Positions 31,149 through 43,500 of a DNA stretch of 64,000 bases are shown piece by piece; position 1 is the first letter of the stretch, and each line of letters begins with the position of its first letter. Both the position numbers and the translations under genes were made by a program. The notes under the pieces were generated by a model that had not been told where the DNA came from, searched no databases, and worked only from the letters and a program-made list of their open reading frames with translations. The stretch spans positions 19,042,265 to 19,106,264 of the forward strand of contig NC_092573.1 in the NCBI RefSeq assembly GCF_037975245.1, read 5' to 3'. The stretch is from Apostichopus japonicus (lineage: Eukaryota; Echinodermata; Holothuroidea; Aspidochirotida; Stichopodidae).

Positions 31149-34100
31149 AATTATATTTTAATGACCGTTTCTGCTTCTTTTTTGTTTTAATATTTGTCCC
31201 CCGGTCAGTAATTAGTAAAACATAAACTGAAATCAGAGAAACAAAAAAGAGAACAATGCACTGAGTCTTGAGAACATGTATTTCTGAGAATGTCAGAAAA
31301 TCACAAAATTTCACATATCGAGCAACAACAAAAAACAAAACTTGAGTTGAATACAAAAAGATCAAATGATCTTTTTTCTTGATAAACTTTTGGAATACAT
31401 TTCACATGATTTGAAAACAAAAGGCAAAAAGAATGGCTTGTGTGAATGAGAGAGACTTTGAAAATAAATGCTTACTTAGCAGCTGAGAACCAATAACATG
31501 TTGCAGCACAAGACACTCAGAAATACTCAAAAACACTCAAAGTACTCCAAAAATACTCAAAAGTGAAAAAAACAGAAAGGTCATAAGTATTGTTCACAAA
31601 TTTTCACAAGTCCCTAGCAACATGATGCAAATCCCTAGCAACATGATCCAACATGATGAGCGATCCACATTATATCTGACGAACAGATACTACAGGTGAT
31701 CTTATTCGAAAGGCCAATCATAACCATGATCTTAGTCAAAAGGCCCATCTTACCAATGATCTTACTCAGTTACACGGTTAAGTTAGTGTCTGATAAAGGT
31801 AATATGTTCTACTTGGACTTTAAAAGAAAAAAGACCATATTTATGGTCTATTTAGCATATTTTTAGGTGTCCTCTGATGCGAAATCAGTTTTTTAACATA
31901 TATCTAGGTAACACTGAAAGTTTTATACAGGCCCCCTGTCCAAAGTGTGGGGGGGGGGGTTAACAGCATTTGTAAAACATACTGGTGTCTTAATACTTTT
32001 CTCTGGTAAGGTACCGTTACTTAGGGAGCATTTAAAGCTCTGTTATGATGCTTTTGATTTTATACCAACCCTGAAGATTTGGCCCTTTTTCACAATGTTT
32101 TGTTTACTTTAACACTTTTCTAATAAATGTTACATCAGTATCATAGTGAACACATTAAAGAGAATTGGGTTTGGTAAACTTTGGTTAAAGAGTTGAGGGC
32201 TTACATAATTCAACCTGGAAACTCATTTTGGTTCCCAGGGATTGCTACAACTGGGAAAACCACATTTAAATCTGATTTAATTATTACAAAACAACAGGCA
32301 AGGCATTTTTCATCTAGCTTGTCTGAAAAAAAAGAAAAATAAATTGAAAGCTAGCATAAGTCATTTCACAGAAACCTCCTTTTTTACAGAAAATTACATT
32401 AAAAGTTGGCAAGGTTTGAGTTGGTTTCATTTTCTTACTTTTTTTTTTCCTTCTATTTTTTTTTACAATATTTTTTCTTCTGAATTTTCTCATACATTGC
32501 ACCTCCCTGTGTTTTGTTTTGTTTTTATTGTCAGATCATTAGCATTTTTTATGCTTTTATCTCTATACATCTTTACAGTGTATGGTATAGAATAACTCTT
32601 TATGGACAATACTGCCTCAATCGAGGCTGGTTTGTAAAAGAACATACAAAGAAATATATACTTATTATGAAAATACCTATATACATGAGTGGGTGGGTGG
32701 GTGATGTTGCTATTTACATGCACTGTGCTCCTTAATACAACTGTACAGTTCATTCTATATCAATGTTAATATATATCCAACCAACCCATCCATCAATCAC
32801 TTCCTCCAAACCCCCCTCCACCCCACCCCCTCCATCCTCCCTACCTCTCCCTCTTTTTAATCCTTTACTTCTCTTGGTTCAACGCAATTACAAGACATGA
32901 CGACAGTCGTATTACCACCTACCAAATTACCCTGAGATATAACAAATACTATAGTACTTGCATTGGTTACTTTTTATGTAAACCAATAGCACTAACCAAT
33001 TACTCCTGATACTGCCTTAACAGCCGGAATAACGGTATCACCAGGGACATTAACTAACAGTAGTACTGGAATAGTTCACAACTACAGATAATTAAGTACT
33101 GGATATGTGCCATTTCAGAAATGCTTCAAGCCTCTTACAATTGTTCAGCTCCAAATGACATTTACCATCCAACTACCAAAGTGGCTGCACAAACTTACTC
33201 TACCATTGAAGTTATATATAAAATGTGTACCAAGCCACAAACATTTCTGACTGTTGTAAACAAATTAGTCTACCATCCAAATTAGTATGTTAAATCATGA
33301 AACATTTACCCACACATTGCGGGAAACACATTTACATCTCACAACATAGCCCTTAATATATAAATATATATTTAGACAAAAAAATAAAATTTGATTTACA
33401 AGGATGAGATGTCCATTCCTTCCAACTTATCTTTGCTCAAACCTGATAACCAAAATTTCTTTGTCATTCAAAATTGTGACCAACTGAGTCCTACTACATG
33501 CTGTATTGCAGCTTGCCCAGTTTCATTAAATGTCTGCATATGAATAATACCATAACCCCTGGACCACTCCTTTAACTGTGAGGGATCATCTCACCCTCAC
33601 CTGATCAAGACTAGCCAATTAGCCACCATATCAAAAAAACGTCTTAAAACCGTTTAAATCCCTCTGACAAGAAGCATTTAAGTTATGTATTTATGTTTAC
33701 ATGTGATATACATATCTGAATTTACATATTCCCCTGGCAACAATCTTGCTCAGCATTTGCAATGGATTTTATTTCCTATAATTACAACATTGTCAAGTCT
33801 ATTTACAACTGCTGCCCAAAAATATTTCCATATCTAAATAACATTAGACTTTACCAAAAAATATAGGGTTTCTATTCTTGGCCCTGGAAATCAATGACTT
33901 TAGTTTATATTTAAATGATGTGACTTTGTAACATTTAAAATAACTGGACATACTAAAAACCGATTTAGGGATATTTTTTGTTTAAATTACTGGCAGAGTA
34001 ATTCATGTGAAAATAAATTTAAATATACAACAACTTCGACAAAGAGCATTTCATGAGGTAGCATACGTCACCTATTCATGCTGTTCAACATCCAACAACA

Positions 34101-36594
34101 TAACAGATTATCCAGATTATCAAGACCCTCTTCAGACAAACAGTTGTCTGTCTTCAGTTTTTCTCTAAATCAATCTTACACCAAACATTGCCTTTTTAAT
34201 ACTAAAATAATCCTACTTGAGGATCCCACTCCAACCAACTCCAAACCTACTGGCAAATGAACCAAACTTGAGTATTAAAATGTCATAATAACTGTGTTCA
34301 TTCCATCCCCTCCCCTCCCTTCCCCCTCCCCCCCCCCCCTTACCCAAGAAATGACATTCCCTCTATCATTACAACTACGACTGAATCAGATCAAGTACTC
34401 CAAACTTGAAAGTTTGAACCTAACCTCCTTTCCCTGCGACTTCAAAAGGTGGATGAAAGTCTAATAAAATATCGGAGACGCCTTCAAAATACTACTCTTC
34501 ATCACGAGTGACAAGGATATTGGTAGTGTTAATCAATGTTAGCATATCTAAGTGTCATTACGGGAGTCGTACCGATGAGGCGAGAAAAAGCCTTGTCGAC
34601 TTCCATAAAGCAAAACAACTCGAGGAGAAATAACGATTCATTATTCAAATGATCAGAAATAATGATTTGAACATAAAGTACTGCTAACATTGTGTACTCC
34701 TTCTCATTATTCCCAAATAGAGATAAGCAATACTTTGCTCTCTGCTTAGATATCCTTTACAACTGACAAAAAAAAATAATAATTAAAAAAAAGAAAAAGG
34801 CCTTATAAATGGTGCATTTCAGTGACAAAAAAATGACAAAATACCAATAAAGACAAGGAAAAAAAACACACAACAACAGGAAAACCAAAAAAATTTCAAG
34901 AAAGGCTTCAAACAAACCAGTCAGCTTGGTAAATGAATTGTGAGTGTTTGAACTTAACTAAAAAGCTGTACATATTACATTCTGAATGGTACGTCAACAA
35001 GATAAACCATCATTTAATATGCTAGGCAGGCTGACAGATTTACATGCCAAAAACAATATGTAACCTCCTTCATGTGATAAAAGAAGATCCTAATGACATG
35101 TGGGAGGAGGAGGGGGGGGAGAGGAGGAGGGGCGATAGATGGGGAGGGATAGAGTTGTATCTTAATTACTACTAGAAAAGGGAAAATTTTGTAAAGGACG
35201 GCTAGTGCTTGAGATACATTCTGAATAAGATCAGCATTGCAATGTTGTTTTTTTAAAGAAAAAGTAGAATGTTCTTAGACAGCTGAATTATTGCAGTAGT
35301 ATTTGAATGGAAACGCTGTATAATATACTGCAGCAAACAGTAGAATCAATGATAAACTTACTAATCACAGAATAGAATGCCCCTGATAATTGAATATCAA
35401 CTCAAAATTTTGAATCATAAATTCTTTCAAATATGAAATCAGAAAACATTTTGCCAGTGATACATAATTCTTTGTAAACAGTTAAGTATTACGTAAAGTT
35501 AAGAATTTTCCATCTATTTATTTTTATAATGAGTACTTTTCAGTTCAATAAATATAGTAGAACACATGATTGAATACAAAATAACTTTCAAAATACTTCC
35601 TTTTTCCTTCCTTTTCTTCAAGAATGGGGTTGGTGATGGGGTGGGTGGGGGAAATATAGCCCATCCATTATGACTTGTTATGTTATGATCTAATGAATAC
35701 TTCATGGTTTGCCTTAAAATACATAAACCACATCTGGTTTATATTAAATGAAGGATTTATAATAGCTACCACACATAGAGCGATGACTTAGAGAAAATGA
35801 AGATACTGTCCGTTAATACTGAATTAAATATTATTATCAATTATTAACATTGGCTGTATATCCTCCTTCCTCTCCCCCCCTCCCCTCTCCCCCAACCCTC
35901 TCTCTCTCTTGCCCACGCATATCTCACTTCTCTCATCAATTTCTAGTTTAAGAGACAAGCTTTGACAGAATAAAATGACTGGTGAGAAGTCACTTTATAT
36001 CGCACAACTTTGGTGAACATTTATAATATTTTAATACTTGTCGTGTGCCACTGAAACGTGAGTTTACCTTCTACTGGCTGATACATATGAATATTTTACA
36101 TCTGTATTTGAGCAATCTAAAGCCCTCTAAGATACAAGAGCATACACAATATGCCTGTCTGTTTTGTTTTGTTTCTTGTAGTGTGATATTCGTTGTTAAT
36201 AATTGAAGACTTCTTCAAATCTCCATCACTGCTTTTAAATTGTTCAATGTATTACATCTTTTCTTCCCAAGTTGCAAGGATGAAACCACCAACGCACTTA
36301 GAGAAAATTTTGAACAAAAATTTCAAGGGAAGAGATGTCGGGATACTTTTCCAAACTGTTTCTCCAGCCCTTGTGAAGAGCAATTTCTAAAGATACTGGC
36401 TGGTAGGCTTAATTTCCTCGTTATCTCTGAGACAAACTAGTTCCCTGCAGTCCACACTGTACCCTCAACTATCCCTTACAAATTTGTTCGTAGTAGATTT
36501 TCATAACAGGTGATACTGAAGATGGACACCCTCGTGTCAATCTTCGTAAATGGCTTCATGCTCGTACTCACCATTTTAAGAATGGATTAGGTCT
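31149..36594. other. convergent intergenic spacer; possible distal receptor 3' UTR
   Basis: No coding exon recognised on either strand. The DNA is AT-rich with homopolymers and C- or G-runs (31948-31960, 34318-34340, 35101-35145, 35872-35892). BLM ends to the left and the receptor gene to the right, tail to tail. If the receptor uses poly(A) signals beyond the one at 36595, part of this stretch would be its 3' UTR. Confidence 0.5.
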
Positions 36595-36600
36595 TTTATT
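36595..36600 (-). terminator. candidate poly(A) signal of the insulin-like receptor
   Basis: The minus strand reads AATAAA about 520 nt after the receptor stop codon at 37118. It is the first canonical signal downstream; further signals near 35518 would give longer mRNAs. Confidence 0.4.
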
Positions 36601-37117
36601 TTGTTAACGATCTTTAATTAGAATGATACTCTCTCTCTCTGTTATGTACGGAGGTAGTTACACATGCACTCATTCTTTGTGACCATTAGGCTCTTTAAAA
36701 GCACACAGCACACGGCAAGAAAGAAAGCAAGACATTTCACGTCCCCCCGTCTTACTCTTCTTACGACCCGACATTCGAGATCTTCGATGAATGACGACGA
36801 AACCAACGACGAAAAATGCAAAAAATTGATTCCCTTCAGAGGAAATCGTTGGATCGGACTTTATACGAACCTCTGCGTGCGTAGAAGAGACTCGGCTTTC
36901 GAGGGGAATAACCTGCTCTGACCGAATGTCAGAGGTGACTTCATCAAACTGTGACGAACCAAGACAACTTTTACACCCCCTCTCTCGTGACATCACAACA
37001 GACTCAGGTGCATGACAAAATTGACTTTATGCAAACCTGACGTGCTCAGCGGCTGACCTCTCGCTGCCTTCATTCAAGGGTGCGATTTGAACAAATCCCT
37101 GTCTCTTGGACCGAGAT

Positions 37118-37523
37118 CTAACATTCTGTGCATTTCCCTATCTGTGGGCTTCCGTGTTCCTGGGGTTGACCGGCATGATCTAAAGAGGAACTGGCGTGGA
37201 CGGGGCTCCCGTGTTGGTGGCCCGGTATACTTCCGTTTACGGGTAACAGACCGTTTCGGGGGAACCGGTTCCCTTCGTCCGGGTTGCCTTTGTCCATGTA
37301 GGTGTAGTCGTTCATGCCCGGTTGAGGTAACATGTTGACCCTCTCGAGTTCCTCCAGACTGCCGTTGGCTCTCTGCTCCACGACTCTTTCTTCTCCGTGA
37401 AAGAATGAGACTAAGGGAAAGTTGAGAGGCAGGAAGCCAGTGGACTCCAGTGACATAACGATATCTGAGAAAGTCGGTCTCAGCTTCTCCTGGAATGTCC
37501 AACAGGCCATCATCAATTCTTGA
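37118..37523 (-). CDS. receptor last exon: end of kinase and signalling tail
   Basis: Residues 904-1037. It begins [21 protein letters not shown], the last kinase helix with the family's CW and RP residues. Then VSFFHGEER matches human INSR VSFFHSEEN closely, and NDYTYMDKG (976-979 is YTYM) corresponds to the human tail motif YTHM, a YxxM site for the PI3-kinase p85 SH2 domain. The C-terminal 60 residues are Pro/Gly/His-rich and not recognised. TAG is at 37120-37118. Confidence 0.93.
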
Positions 37524-40500
37524 CTACAAAGTAAAGAAAGAAAGTAAAAAGTAAAGAGAGCATTTTTATCGTCTTCCTTTTGTAAATATGACATTGTGGG
37601 ATATTTCATAGAAAATGTCTGGAGTTTTCAAGCTTACTTGCACAAAAATGGGAAAAGTTGGCTGTGCCTGATAAAACAAAAGTGCCTGATATATTTCTCA
37701 AATTTTTCTACATTTTTTTCTCTTTTTTTTTCTATCTTTTGTACTTTCCAGGACAACAATTAAGTCATTATCACCACCTTAACTTATCTGGAATGTTTGA
37801 GGGATTCTCCAATGGGATATGACAAATGACATAACTCCATGGGAGACCAAATGAACGTGTCAGATTCAGCAGGGGAAAAACAAAACCCATCTGGATGAAA
37901 AGTTACTTCTTATCTTTCGTGATGACCACTCAAGCAGCCAAGTTTAACTGACCACTCAACCAGCCAAGTTTAACTGACCACTCAACCAGCCAAGTTTAAC
38001 TGACCACTCAACCAGCCAAGTTTAACTGACCCACTCAACCAGCCATGTTTAACTGACCACTCAACCAGCCAAGTTTAACTGACCACTCAACCAGCCAAGT
38101 TTAACTGACCACTCAACCAGCCAAGTTAAACTGACCACTCAACCAGCCAAGCTTAACTGACCACTCAACCAGCCAAGTTTAACTGACCACTCAACCAGCC
38201 AAGTTTAACTGACCACTCAACCAGCCAAGTTTAACTGACCACTCAACCAGCCAAGTTTAACTGACCCACTCAACCAGCCAAGTTTAACTGACCCACTCAA
38301 CCAGCCAAGTTTAACTGACCACTCAACCAGCCAAGTTTAACTGACCACTCAACCAGCCAAGTTTAACTGACCACTCAACCAGCCAAGTTAACCTGACCAC
38401 TCAACCAGCCAAGTTTAACTGACCACTCAACCAGCCAAGTTTAACTGACCACTCAACCAGCCAAGTTTAGCTGACCACTCAACCAGCCAAGTTTAACTGA
38501 CCACTCAACCAGCCAAGTTTAACTGACCACTCAACCAGCCAAGTTTAACACACTTACAGCTTTTCAGGACATCCTTCGGGCATATTCAGCACTCTGCCCT
38601 GTTTGACAAATTCTCCTGCGCCTTCGTTGTTTAATCCCCCATAAGGCATCTCACCGAGGGAGGCAATCTCCCACAGTAGTATACCGTACGACCTGTGAAA
38701 GTCAAGAATGATAAAGTCAAGAAATAAACTCAGTTATGGTGGTATTTGCACTATTTCCTCTAGTTCAAATTATTAAGTTTGTTATCCATAAAATCATCTG
38801 TGATGGAGCAGTCTTCCATGCCTTTTCAGTCAAAACACTTTTTTTTTATTTTATGCATTTACAATTCAGAAGCAAGAAATGGGGAATACCATAAAGCCAA
38901 CAGAAATATTCCATATGAGAACATAAAATGTAACACAGCATTGTTTTTGTTTACCCATTATTGGCACAGAATGGTTCTCAAACTACTGTGGCACTGCATA
39001 TCTGGTATGAAGTTCATTCAAGTTAAACGTTTACGATGTTGACAAGATTCTCATACTTTGACCTCTGTTGATATCAAATTTCTTCTGACCTCCACCAACG
39101 ACAATAGGGTTCTTGTACTGACTATTATTAAGGCAGAGCTAAATTGACAACATTTTCAGACTTTGATCTCTGTTAACCTCAAATGCATGAATTTTCATCT
39201 CCCCACAAAAACAACAATAGTACGGTTCTTATGTTCACAAACTATATATACACACACATACAAAGGCCATCACATACATACCTTTTGCATTGCCAAAGAA
39301 TCAAAGAGAAACATTCGAACAACATTAATCCATGGTAACCATTCTTTGACAATATAATCATTCCAACAGGTTAAGAGCATGAGAACACAAAAGAGTTATT
39401 ATTTTACTGTCATAAGTACCCACTAGAAAAACAAGAAGATTTATCTATTCTGTCCTCATTGTGGATAATCAATCAGAAGTGATCTGCTAGTTTTGCCACC
39501 ATTGCAACTATCACCATCATCATCACCATCACCAACACCATCATCATCACCACCATCATCACCATCACCACCATCACGACCACCACCACCACCATCACCA
39601 TCATCACCACCACCAGCACCACCATCATCACCACCACTATCACCACCACCACCATCACCACCATCATCACCACCACCACCACCATCATCACCACCACCAC
39701 CATCACGACCACCACCACCAACCACCATCATCACCATCACCATTACCACCATCATCACCACCAGCACCACCATCATCACCACCACCATCACCACCACCAT
39801 CATCACCACCACCATCATCACCACCACCATCACCACCACCATCATCACCATCACTATCATCACCATCACTACCAATATCAGAGTTATAAATAGAAGTAAG
39901 ATCTTGTGTTCCACTCACCACACGTCTGAGCTGGTCGTGAATACACCGTCTTTGACTGATTCAGGGGCCATCCACCTGATTGGCAGCATACCCCCTCTCT
40001 CCTTACGGTAATAGTCTGATTGGTAGATGTCTCTCGCAAGACCAAAATCTGTCATGAAGACAAAAAGTTATTTCCTTAAATCAGAGTTTTCCGGAAGAAT
40101 TTGAAACTTTGTTCGGCTGAATTCAATCAATTTCTTGATTCAGTTCCATTAAATAATCCAAAGGAAAAAACAAAGTGTAATTCACTGAGTTGACTTGACA
40201 TTAAAGTGATTTGAAAACAAGGGAAAAGTCAAACATATGTTTCGTTTTCCAATCTATTTATGTTTAATACTAATATCCAACCTCAAGGAGAATAAGTTAT
40301 CAAAGGAAAGCCAAGCATGTAAGGTATCAAAAGATAATTTTCCCTAATGACATCACAGAATATCACAGACAACAGGACTAATGAAGGGTTTTTCCCACCC
40401 CAAAAATTAAGTCACCTTTTTAAATCAATATCTGGAGTTGACAATAAGATTCACTCTTTTTAAGTCTTTGTCAAATTTTCAAATGTCACGTATTTTCAAC

Positions 40501-43500
40501 TAGCAGTGTAGCACAATGTTATTTCCAATATAAGCTGTCAGTTGGTCTGTCGCCCCCATACATCCATTTTAATCATGAAAATGTTGTCTTTTATGACAAA
40601 TGACTTCTACCAACCTGCCACTTTGCAAGTCCCATCTTCAGAGACTAGACAATTTCTCGCGGAGAGATCTCGATGGACGTATTTATTGGCTCCTAAATAC
40701 GCCATACCGTCAGCAATCTCAGCAGCCATCTTGATTACCTCTGGGTAGGTCGGAGGGTGTTTTCTCTCCATTAACTGAAATGGCGTGAAAAGGGAGTTAA
40801 AAAAAACAATAAATAAATTTTTTTAAAAAATATATATTTTTGCCTCTGCATTAAATTTAATTTGACAAGTACAACTATTAATAAATAGGGATCATAAGGT
40901 GAAACCAAAAATAGAAGTATCACTGCCAGGGAGACTAAACTCAGTGGAGGGTTGCTCAGCCTGGGCCAGTATGACACGTTTTTTTGGGGGGCTTTTTTGT
41001 TTTGTTGACACAAGGTTCTCTCCCAACAATGAATAGAATGCAAGACAATCGTTGGACACTAGCCAAGGAGTATGTTATCGGAAGTTTCTGGAGTACACAT
41101 TATTTATCTATAGAATGTCTAACAATGGGTCATAATAATAGTTTACTTTCATTTATTAAAAAAAAAAAAAAAAAAAAATATGTACAAAGGTTGAACATAC
41201 CAACAAAAACAATTGAAAACACTGCTAGGTATGTTTTTCTCATTAATGCATAGCAACAACTTGGGACATTTCAATGGTATAGGGTCTTGTTATACCATAG
41301 CAGACAAAACAATTTCTGGGAATCTCACACAACAAACAATTAATATTTATGAATCACTTTTAGTATTTTACCAGTTTGCGACAATGGACAAAAGATTCCC
41401 TGTTATTCCACCAAGGGACTGGTATGTAACCTTGATGCTGTAAGGCCACTTTGAATAGTATTTTGTTACACCAATTAAATGTTTCCTAGGGTTTATAAAC
41501 AAACTAAAATCATCTTTATGAAACAATTTGGCCATTCTGAATGGTATCTTGCTAATTCAGAATTCCGGAATAGCTCATTTCCATATTGTTAATTTCCATA
41601 TTTTCCATATATTGCTATACCATACCAGACAAAGGATGTCATGGTCTTACAAAAAACACAAACATAAAAACAAACAAAAAAATCTTCCTTGAATGGGGGG
41701 GGGTGCCAAGATTCACAGCTGCTGAATGACAGTGGCTGTGAATCTTGGCCTCCCCCTCATGTTCAACATTTGTCAGGAAGCAGCAACCTTAAATTCACGA
41801 TTCATACACTATTTTTTATGGAAAACAGTTAAAGACCAGACCAGAGATAGTCATCTAAAATATTAACTCTTTTGAGAATCATCCAGCACATGCAGCCCTA
41901 TCATAAATTATTTTTTATTTTATTTCAATTTTTTTTAAATAGACAGTGATTTACCGGCAGATCTTGTTGGTTTTCTGGTCGTCTGGCTCGAAGCCAGTTC
42001 TTGAGGTCTCCCTGCGCCATGAATTCCATGATGACATAGGTAGGCTGACCTTTAGACACCACCCCCAGCAGATGGACCACGTGGTGAGTTTTTATGTTTC
42101 TGACGGGAAAGAAAACAAACAGGGCGACTACATAAACCAATTGTGAAAAAATCTATGTTGGAACTGAACAGTTATTATCAGGGAAAATCAAGTTGAAAGA
42201 TCAGATGTTTATTTGTGTTTAATAAAGTTTTATCGGCAAGAAGATATGTGGGGGGGGGGAATGGGGGGGTGAAAGAGAATGAAATCAAAAGACTTAAGGA
42301 TTAGCCGGCTCTGAGAATCACAAATGGGTGACAAAGAATGGTCAAAGTGGGTAGATAAAAACTGTTGAAAGCAAAGACAGAAATAAGTTTACAAGAAAAG
42401 ACAATGAGATAGAAATATAAAGCTACAAATGCTTACGAGTCTAGTGTTACCTGCTGATAACTTTCTCTTTCTTCAACGCTTTGCTTTATACATACTTTTC
42501 CCTTCATTGTTAACCTTCTACTCTCCGTCCAGGTATTACTGATAGAAGGATAGAAGTTTTTAAAACCACGCTAAATGGCTCTTCTGTGGTTGTGAGTTTC
42601 AACTACTCCCTCTTTTCAACTACTTTTCAACTACTCCCTCTTGCGGTACGACTGAATCGCCAACAACAGTTGTTCCTAACATAAAGCTGATCTTTGACAT
42701 ATTTCATATCTATCAGTTTGACAGAGCGCTGTTACCCATAAAGCTGTTACCCATATGCTGTTACCCATACATTGACTGTGTATCGAATCAAAATCATGTA
42801 CCAAAGCACGACGAGGCACATCTTTTATATCTTGTCAAATCTGGTTGGTACATTATGTTATATATCCCTGGACACTTTGCTCCCTTACCCCCCCCCCCCA
42901 ACTCCCCTTTCTAATCCTCTGCCCTCTTGCTTTCATCCTTATTTCCACTAACTACTCTAGACAAATTTGAAATATTTTCAGTTTTATTGCTGAGTTAGGC
43001 TATAATATTCTGATGCATTATGGGAAATAGATGACCAAGTTTGACCAAATGGGATCAATAACTTTATCAAAAAGTACTCGTTAATCACTGCTGGGATATC
43101 GACCAAACGCGATCAATAACTTCATCCAATAGTACTCGTTGATCACTACAGGGATAATTAAGATATTGATCGAGCACAATAAACGATAACCGAGCAAAAT
43201 ACTGCTAACACTCACTTCATGACAGATGCTTCATTCAAGAATTCTATCCTATCTCTGACGGAGGCATTTGCTTGCACTGATTTGACAGCCACTGTGGTCT
43301 TTTCTTCACCTGGTATGATTTCCTGGGCGATCCCCTCGTAGACCATACCAAAGCCCCCCTTTCCCAATTCATTCACCACGGTGAGCTTCTCGCGTGGGAA
43401 CTCCCAGTCGTCGGGTACGTACACTGAAATCAAAGAACATTTATCCTGTTAAACTTTGAAAAGCCCTTTAATCTTCTATCCTAAATTTGCAATAAAACAA

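Noticed and set aside
36670-36996. 108-codon minus-strand open frame downstream of the receptor stop
   Set aside because: It lies in the expected 3' UTR, resembles no known protein and has no sign of being joined to the receptor frame.
37087-37338. 83-codon plus-strand open frame
   Set aside because: It is the antisense shadow of the receptor's last exon.
37923-38549. CRISPR-like 26-bp repeats
   Set aside because: Head-to-tail copies without spacers, located inside an intron.
39456-40011. Long open frames rich in Val/Met, Gly/Asp or Pro/Ser
   Set aside because: Products of the CAC/CAT triplet repeat; frames on both strands are equally open.
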